36,343 nt of DNA from Bacteroidia bacterium (lineage in GTDB: Bacteria > Bacteroidota > Bacteroidia > Bacteroidales > F082), in NCBI GenBank assembly GCA_030537295.1, contig JAUNNU010000011.1, forward strand, positions 1-36,343, in the 5' to 3' direction. Shown here in pieces: positions 32,108-36,343 of the stretch. Below the pieces are notes generated by a model. That model saw nothing but the letters and a program-made list of their open reading frames with translations. It did no database searches and was not told the origin of the DNA. The translations under genes and the position numbers were made by a program. The first letter of the stretch is position 1. Every line of letters starts with the position of its first letter.

Positions 32108-33898
32108 TCATTGTTGTTTTTTGTTCAAAGTGAATGAAAAAGTGCTGCCTTTGCCGGTCTCGCTTTCTATTTCAGGTGCCTCTTTGATGAGCAGAAGCAG
32201 TCTCTTGCAAATTCCGAGGCCGATTCCGTTCCCTGGCTCGCCTGAAGTCCCAGGTCTCGTGCTGACTTTGTATTCTGACCTCAGATCTTCAATGATTGAT
32301 TGCGGCATTCCGATGCCGTGGTCGGTGACTGCAACTTTGTACTTCTCGGGAGAATAATCGGTGATTGTTATTTCAATGTTCCCGCCTTCATGAGAATATT
32401 TTATGGCGTTGCTGATGAGATTTCTGACCACTGTCGATATGATGTTGATGTCGGAAAAAGCCATTTTTTTCTCTTTTTCATCGAAAGATATAGAAATGTT
32501 TTTCATTGATAACTGATTGTAAAACAATGCTATGTTGTCTTTGATGCATGATGTTAAATCGAAATTGATCAGGGCGAATTCGGTTTTTCCGATTTGTAAT
32601 TGGGTCCACTCCAAAAGGTTGTTGAGCAGGCCGATTTGTGTCTCCGACGAATTGATTACGGTGTCAAGAATCTTGTTGGTTTCTTCGTCAGGCAGGTTTT
32701 TGTGATTTTTTTTCAGTTGGTAAAGTACGTTGCGTTCGGCGATGGCCGGGTTTTTCAGGTCATGTGAAATTATCGAGAGCATTCTGTCTTTTATCTCGTT
32801 GATATTTGACAGAATATGTTGTTTGTTTTTGACCGATTTGATGTAAATTATCAATAAAATTATTATGATTGTCAACAAGATAATCAAAATCATCGTCACT
32901 CTGAATTCCACTTTTGTTTCCCTGATGGCGGTGTTCTGACGTTCGATTTCGAGTTCTTTCTTTTTGCTTTCATATTTGACTTGGAAATCTTGCAGCAGCT
33001 GCCTGTTTTCGGCGTCGAAAATTGAATCTTTCAGGGCGGTGTAAAGTTCGTAATATTTCAATGAAAATGCAGGTTCGAAGTTCCGTGAGAAACCGTAAAG
33101 CGATTTGTAGATTTTCTCGATGAGAAGGCGGTTGTTTATCTTTTGGGCATAGTCGAGAGCTTGCAGGTAATAGTGTTTGCATGAGGGATAATCTAACATC
33201 TGGTCGTAAATGTCGCCTATTGCGTGGGACGTTATGGCCATGCCGTAGTTGCTGCCTGCTTTTTTGAAATATTCAAATGCATTGTTCTGACAATCAAGTG
33301 CTTCGTTAGGTTTTTTCATGAAAAGATACACGTTGCCCAATTGGTTGTAGCGAATGGCGATCTTGTCTTTCCTTCCTATTTCGAGGTCGAGTTCAAGGCC
33401 TTGTTTCGCACTTTCAAGGGCTTTGTCGAGTTCGCCGAGTTTGATGTATGCGCTTGAAATATTGCCAAGTCTTGTGGCTTGATTCTGCTTTCGGCCTAAT
33501 TCCCGCTCAATCTCTAGGCTTTTGTTGAAATAAACCAAGGCGACGCTGTCTTGCTTGTTTACCATGTAGATGTTGCCTATGTTGTTGAGCGCAGAACTGA
33601 CGATTTCCTTGTCGTCGATGGCGGAGGCGAGTTCGTAACACAGTGTCGAATATTTCATGCCATCATTCATGTCTCCGATTTTTTGGCTCGCATAGCCGAG
33701 ATAGTAATATGCTTGGATGATGTCCGCCGTGTCTTTGTTCTCAACGCCGGCGTCAAGTATCTGCTTTGCGTATGACAGGCAAAGCTCGAAATCCTCTTTT
33801 TTGAAAGAATTTTTCATGTTCACCTTCAAACTGTCTGAAGTCTGACTTCTAACACTGAAGATTGAAAAAAACAATATTGTTGTCAGAAAATATTTCAT
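32108..33898 (-). CDS. TPR-containing sensor histidine kinase
   Basis: 596 residues. A signal-like N-terminus (MKYFLTTILFFSIFS) leads to a periplasmic array of about six TPR repeats (~25-290), a coiled linker and one membrane helix (~334-353). The kinase core follows: H-box with His379 (IISHDLKNPAI), N-box NLISNAIKYSHEGG, G1 DHGIGMP and G2 GNGIGLGICKRL. This kinase probably senses a periplasmic protein or peptide through the TPRs and phosphorylates the adjacent LuxR-type regulator. The SHDLKNP box is HisKA-like, whereas NarL partners usually come with HisKA_3. The ATG at 33898 is supported by a promoter box upstream. Confidence 0.92.
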   Translation of the reverse strand: MKYFLTTILFFSIFSVRSQTSDSLKVNMKNSFKKEDFELCLSYAKQILDAGVENKDTADIIQAYYYLGYASQKIGDMNDGMKYSTLCYELASAIDDKEIVSSALNNIGNIYMVNKQDSVALVYFNKSLEIERELGRKQNQATRLGNISSAYIKLGELDKALESAKQGLELDLEIGRKDKIAIRYNQLGNVYLFMKKPNEALDCQNNAFEYFKKAGSNYGMAITSHAIGDIYDQMLDYPSCKHYYLQALDYAQKINNRLLIEKIYKSLYGFSRNFEPAFSLKYYELYTALKDSIFDAENRQLLQDFQVKYESKKKELEIERQNTAIRETKVEFRVTMILIILLTIIIILLIIYIKSVKNKQHILSNINEIKDRMLSIISHDLKNPAIAERNVLYQLKKNHKNLPDEETNKILDTVINSSETQIGLLNNLLEWTQLQIGKTEFALINFDLTSCIKDNIALFYNQLSMKNISISFDEKEKKMAFSDINIISTVVRNLISNAIKYSHEGGNIEITITDYSPEKYKVAVTDHGIGMPQSIIEDLRSEYKVSTRPGTSGEPGNGIGLGICKRLLLLIKEAPEIESETGKGSTFSFTLNKKQQ

Positions 33899-33914
33899 GT
33901 TTGATAAATTTTTG

Positions 33915-33922
33915 CAAAGATA
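33915..33922 (-). promoter_or_regulatory. -7 box TATCTTTG for the two-component operon
   Basis: Minus strand match to TAnnTTTG followed by CA, 16 bp before the ATG at 33898. Confidence 0.55.
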
Positions 33923-34010
33923 AGATTTTATCGATTTGCTTTACATCATTTGATTATTTTTTATGAAAAATTAGTAAAATTACATATTGACTTGAAACAT
34001 TTTTTTAATG

Positions 34011-34018
34011 TACCTTTG
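34011..34018 (+). promoter_or_regulatory. -7 box TACCTTTG for the last T9SS gene
   Basis: It matches TAnnTTTG and has a TTG at 33987-33989 with a 21-bp spacer as a plausible -33 element. The leader to the ATG at 34075 is ~57 nt. Confidence 0.55.
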
Positions 34019-34030
34019 CATTTTTTTAAA

Positions 34031-34078
34031 ATGGATAACTTTTTATTGAATAGTTGTGTACAAAATATATGTATATGA
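34031..34078 (+). other. Possible 15-residue upstream ORF
   Basis: An ATG at 34031 opens MDNFLLNSCVQNICI, ending in TGA that overlaps the ATG at 34075 (ATGA). Such an overlap can couple translation. With no comparative support it may be chance. Confidence 0.2.
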
Positions 34079-34332
34079 AATATAAAACATTGATAATAAA
34101 CGTGTTGACGATGGCGATGCTTTCATTGTCGAGTTTTGATGCGTCTGCACAGAGAGATGGTTTTTTCAACGATTGGAAGAATGTCGAGTTGCGTGAGGAT
34201 GTCGGATTGTCGGCTCCTCCGATGCCGAATCACGGCATGGACAACGATGACCCTGTGTTGCCGTTGGGTTCGGGGCTGCTGGTTTTATGCAGCCTCGGAC
34301 TTGGTTATGCAGCTGTAAAGAAAAGAAAATCA
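34075..34332 (+). other. Small secreted CTERM-like module lacking a stop codon
   Basis: The 86-codon module has a signal peptide, the sequence DPVLPLGSG, a ~14-residue hydrophobic stretch and a basic end, the tripartite shape of PEP-CTERM/PID-CTERM-like sorting tails. It ends ...KKRKS directly before an ATG that opens another signal peptide. The last codon is TCA; a TAA there (one base different) would end it exactly. Confidence 0.55.
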
Positions 34333-36343
34333 ATGAAAAAAGGTGCGATGGTGTTGCTGCTGATGCTATCATTCAACGCGGTTGCCCAGGAAGTTGACGT
34401 TGAATGGAAAGTTGACCATCATGGTTTTGAAATTACCATGACGGGTTTCGTGAGGTTGATCGTTGACGACGAGGCACAGGAGGTCGCACAATATGAGATA
34501 GGTGCTTTTGTCGGTGATGAGTGCCGTGGTAAGGCATTGTTTAATATGACGGCGGCAGGCTTTTATCAGGCCGCGCTGGCGATTTACGGAAATTTCGGTG
34601 ACGTGTTGAAATTCAAAGTCTTGGACCACAACAACAACTGGGTCATCTTCGCTGACTGCAATGACACTCTGATATACAAACCGAACAGAATATATGCATC
34701 ACCTTTGAATCCGCGGGTGATAGAGTTGAGCACAATAAATTACATATTCCATGGCGGCGATGTGAACTCGATTGAGAGTTACACGCTGTCGAACGGCTCG
34801 TCGGTGATAAAGCCTCCGTTGAGAAACTGCAAGGTGATTTTCGATGACAATGCGACATACGGCGGCGGCAGCACGGAACTTAAGGACATCGTGGTGAACA
34901 GCGGCCAGTCTGTCACCATCGGCGCCGGAAGCGGACTCGCTGCGAATCAGACTGTCACGAATAACGCAGGCGAATCAGGCATAAAGATTGAGGCGGCTGC
35001 ACCGCAAGGCGCAAAAGGAAACTATTGGGATGAAAAATTCAGCTCCGTCGGCTCGTTGGTGAGTCTGTCGGCGGGAGTACAAGGTACTTTCGAGACCTAT
35101 CTCGACAACAGCGCGGCATTGCCCAAAGCCCCCGACTGGCATCTTATCTCTTCGCCTGTCACAGACCAAGTGATATATAATGGATTGATTGACAGTGATT
35201 TCGCTCCCGGAAAAGACGATGACTTCTATCTTTGGGATGAGACGAGGGCGACATGGTGCAACATCAAGACTGACGGCTTCAGTGTCGGCAACGATTTCCT
35301 TGATGTGAATGGAAGTTTCAGTTTCGTGCCGGGTCGCGGTTATCTTGCGTCGTACAAGACCGCCGGCGTGAAGTCTTACAAAGGCGTTTTCAATCAAGGT
35401 GTTGTGACTGTCCCGCTCACGAAAACCGATGTCGTTGAGGAAGGCGAAAACCCTTACGCCGGATTCAACCTCGTCGGGAATCCGTACCCGAGTTTCCTCG
35501 ACTGGGAGGACACAACGGGGTGGAACAGAAGCCGAATTTACGGATTCGACACCAAAGAGTCTGCAAGTCATTGCGTTATGTGGATTTACAACGAAGACGA
35601 AGGCAACTACAGCATCTATGTCCAGGGCGGCGGCGGAATCTCGACATTGCACGGTACACGTTACATCGCACCGGGACAGGGCTTCTTCGTGAAAGCGACA
35701 TCGGAGGGAAATCTCGTGATGAGAGACGGCGCAAGAACCAACAAACACACGGAAAGCGGGTTTATGAAAAAACAAAACGACACCTTTATTAATATAAGGG
35801 TCGAGAACGAGAACTTCGGCGCGGATGAGGTCGCCCTCGCTATCTCGGAAAATGAAATGAACATTGAGAAACTCTTCAGCTTGAACGAGACAGCTCCGGC
35901 TTTGTATCTCAATGAAGAAAACGGAAAATATTCTATTGTCATTGATGACAATTTTGAAAAATCTATGTCGCTGAATTTCAAGGCGAAACAAATGGGCAAA
36001 TATACAATCAAGTTGAATTCCAAAGTTCCCGGATTTGATTTCATCGAACTTGAAGACTCATTCACCGGCGAAAAAACGAATCTTTTAGTCGAAGATTACA
36101 CATTCTATTCCTCAAAAGATGACAAGGAAAATCGTTTCAAATTGAATTTTGGAAATGACGAAAACGAAGTACAAAACTCAAATTTTGCATATCAAAACGG
36201 CAACGACTTGATTGTCAACGGGAAAGGAAATCTTCAGGTGATTGATGTCTTGGGAAGGAAAATCTTTGAAAAGGAACTTTCAAGCGATGAAAATGTCATC
36301 AGCTGTGACAATATTAATAAAGGTGTATATATTTTGAAAACTG
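34075..36343 (+). CDS. T9SS surface protein, runs off right edge; frame begins with a small CTERM-like protein
   Basis: The frame is open from 34075 (or in-frame 34069) to the edge. Residues 1-26 are a signal peptide; a short acidic mature part follows, then PLGSG (63-67), a hydrophobic stretch to ~81 and KKRK (82-85), a CTERM-like tail. Residue 87 is Met, starting a second signal peptide (MKKGAMVLLLMLSF, NAVAQ). The rest is one secreted protein: a domain with EIGAFVGDECRG at ~142 and FKVLDH, a low-similarity middle, then DWHLISSPV, GFNLVGNPYPSFLDW and a terminal T9SS type A sorting domain (IDVLGRKIFEKEL ... INKGVYILK) cut a few residues before its end. Translation may instead start at 34333, in which case 34075-34332 is a separate protein with a lost stop. 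Confidence 0.8.
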   Translation, partial: MKYKTLIINVLTMAMLSLSSFDASAQRDGFFNDWKNVELREDVGLSAPPMPNHGMDNDDPVLPLGSGLLVLCSLGLGYAAVKKRKSMKKGAMVLLLMLSFNAVAQEVDVEWKVDHHGFEITMTGFVRLIVDDEAQEVAQYEIGAFVGDECRGKALFNMTAAGFYQAALAIYGNFGDVLKFKVLDHNNNWVIFADCNDTLIYKPNRIYASPLNPRVIELSTINYIFHGGDVNSIESYTLSNGSSVIKPPLRNCKVIFDDNATYGGGSTELKDIVVNSGQSVTIGAGSGLAANQTVTNNAGESGIKIEAAAPQGAKGNYWDEKFSSVGSLVSLSAGVQGTFETYLDNSAALPKAPDWHLISSPVTDQVIYNGLIDSDFAPGKDDDFYLWDETRATWCNIKTDGFSVGNDFLDVNGSFSFVPGRGYLASYKTAGVKSYKGVFNQGVVTVPLTKTDVVEEGENPYAGFNLVGNPYPSFLDWEDTTGWNRSRIYGFDTKESASHCVMWIYNEDEGNYSIYVQGGGGISTLHGTRYIAPGQGFFVKATSEGNLVMRDGARTNKHTESGFMKKQNDTFINIRVENENFGADEVALAISENEMNIEKLFSLNETAPALYLNEENGKYSIVIDDNFEKSMSLNFKAKQMGKYTIKLNSKVPGFDFIELEDSFTGEKTNLLVEDYTFYSSKDDKENRFKLNFGNDENEVQNSNFAYQNGNDLIVNGKGNLQVIDVLGRKIFEKELSSDENVISCDNINKGVYILKT

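Noticed and set aside
34975-35991. 338-codon minus-strand frame opposite the last T9SS gene
   Set aside because: The plus frame encodes clear T9SS protein motifs over the same bases; the antisense product has no family features.
1-36343. CRISPR array, tRNA, rRNA or insertion sequence
   Set aside because: No regularly spaced identical repeats with unique spacers, cloverleaf or transposase frame was recognised; the repeats found are short palindromes or tandem words.

Overview
The window reads as chromosomal DNA of an uncultured Bacteroidota, most likely a Bacteroidales species. The evidence is threefold: repeated Bacteroidota-type promoter boxes (consensus TAnnTTTG) sit just upstream of genes; three secreted proteins carry type IX secretion (T9SS) C-terminal sorting domains; and the glycogen cluster has an architecture typical of Bacteroidales. 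Genes are tightly packed on both strands. I saw no tRNA, rRNA, CRISPR array, transposase or reverse transcriptase.

Layout. (1) 1-792 is the 3' part of a SUMF1/formylglycine-generating-enzyme-fold protein. Its last ~40 codons look like the variable region of a diversity-generating retroelement target. A 350-bp gap with three perfect 20-nt palindromes follows. (2) 1143-3679 holds two unrelated-looking AAA ATPases of the DUF4143 class, each with its own promoter and operator-like repeats. (3) 3762-13751 is a six-gene glycogen/alpha-glucan operon: GH133 debranching enzyme, GT4 glucosyltransferase, GH57 amylase, a 1412-residue glycogen synthase-phosphorylase fusion, a second SUMF1-fold protein and a YqiA-like hydrolase. 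(4) 13735-15768 (minus strand) encodes a T9SS adhesin-like protein, a DEDDh exonuclease and a small unknown protein. (5) 15872-18975 has a GH29 alpha-fucosidase with an inserted PA14 domain, and a convergent MATE exporter. (6) 19180-26987 is an operon with a Gfo/Idh/MocA oxidoreductase, a HEAT-DUF1080 protein (3-keto-glycoside hydrolase family), a TlpA-like thioredoxin starting at TTG, and a GH3-beta-lactamase fusion. (7) 26989-27579 is YqgE/AlgH. (8) 27700-31454 is a probable murL-murD2 pair followed by a T9SS protein. murL-murD2 would be the alternative route for putting D-glutamate into peptidoglycan. (9) 31462-33898 is a two-component system (TPR histidine kinase plus LuxR-type regulator). 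(10) From 34075 to the right edge runs a T9SS protein whose reading frame begins with a complete small protein (signal peptide plus CTERM-like tail). It then restarts, in frame, with a second signal peptide.

Together the genes describe a glycan-degrading, glycogen-storing anaerobe-type Bacteroidales with T9SS surface proteins. The most interesting points are the DGR-like variable region at the left edge, the putative MurL/MurD2 pair, the 40-bp tandem operator before the second ATPase, and the in-frame fusion of two secreted proteins at the right edge. Many adjacent converging genes overlap or nearly touch at their stops, leaving no room for hairpin terminators.
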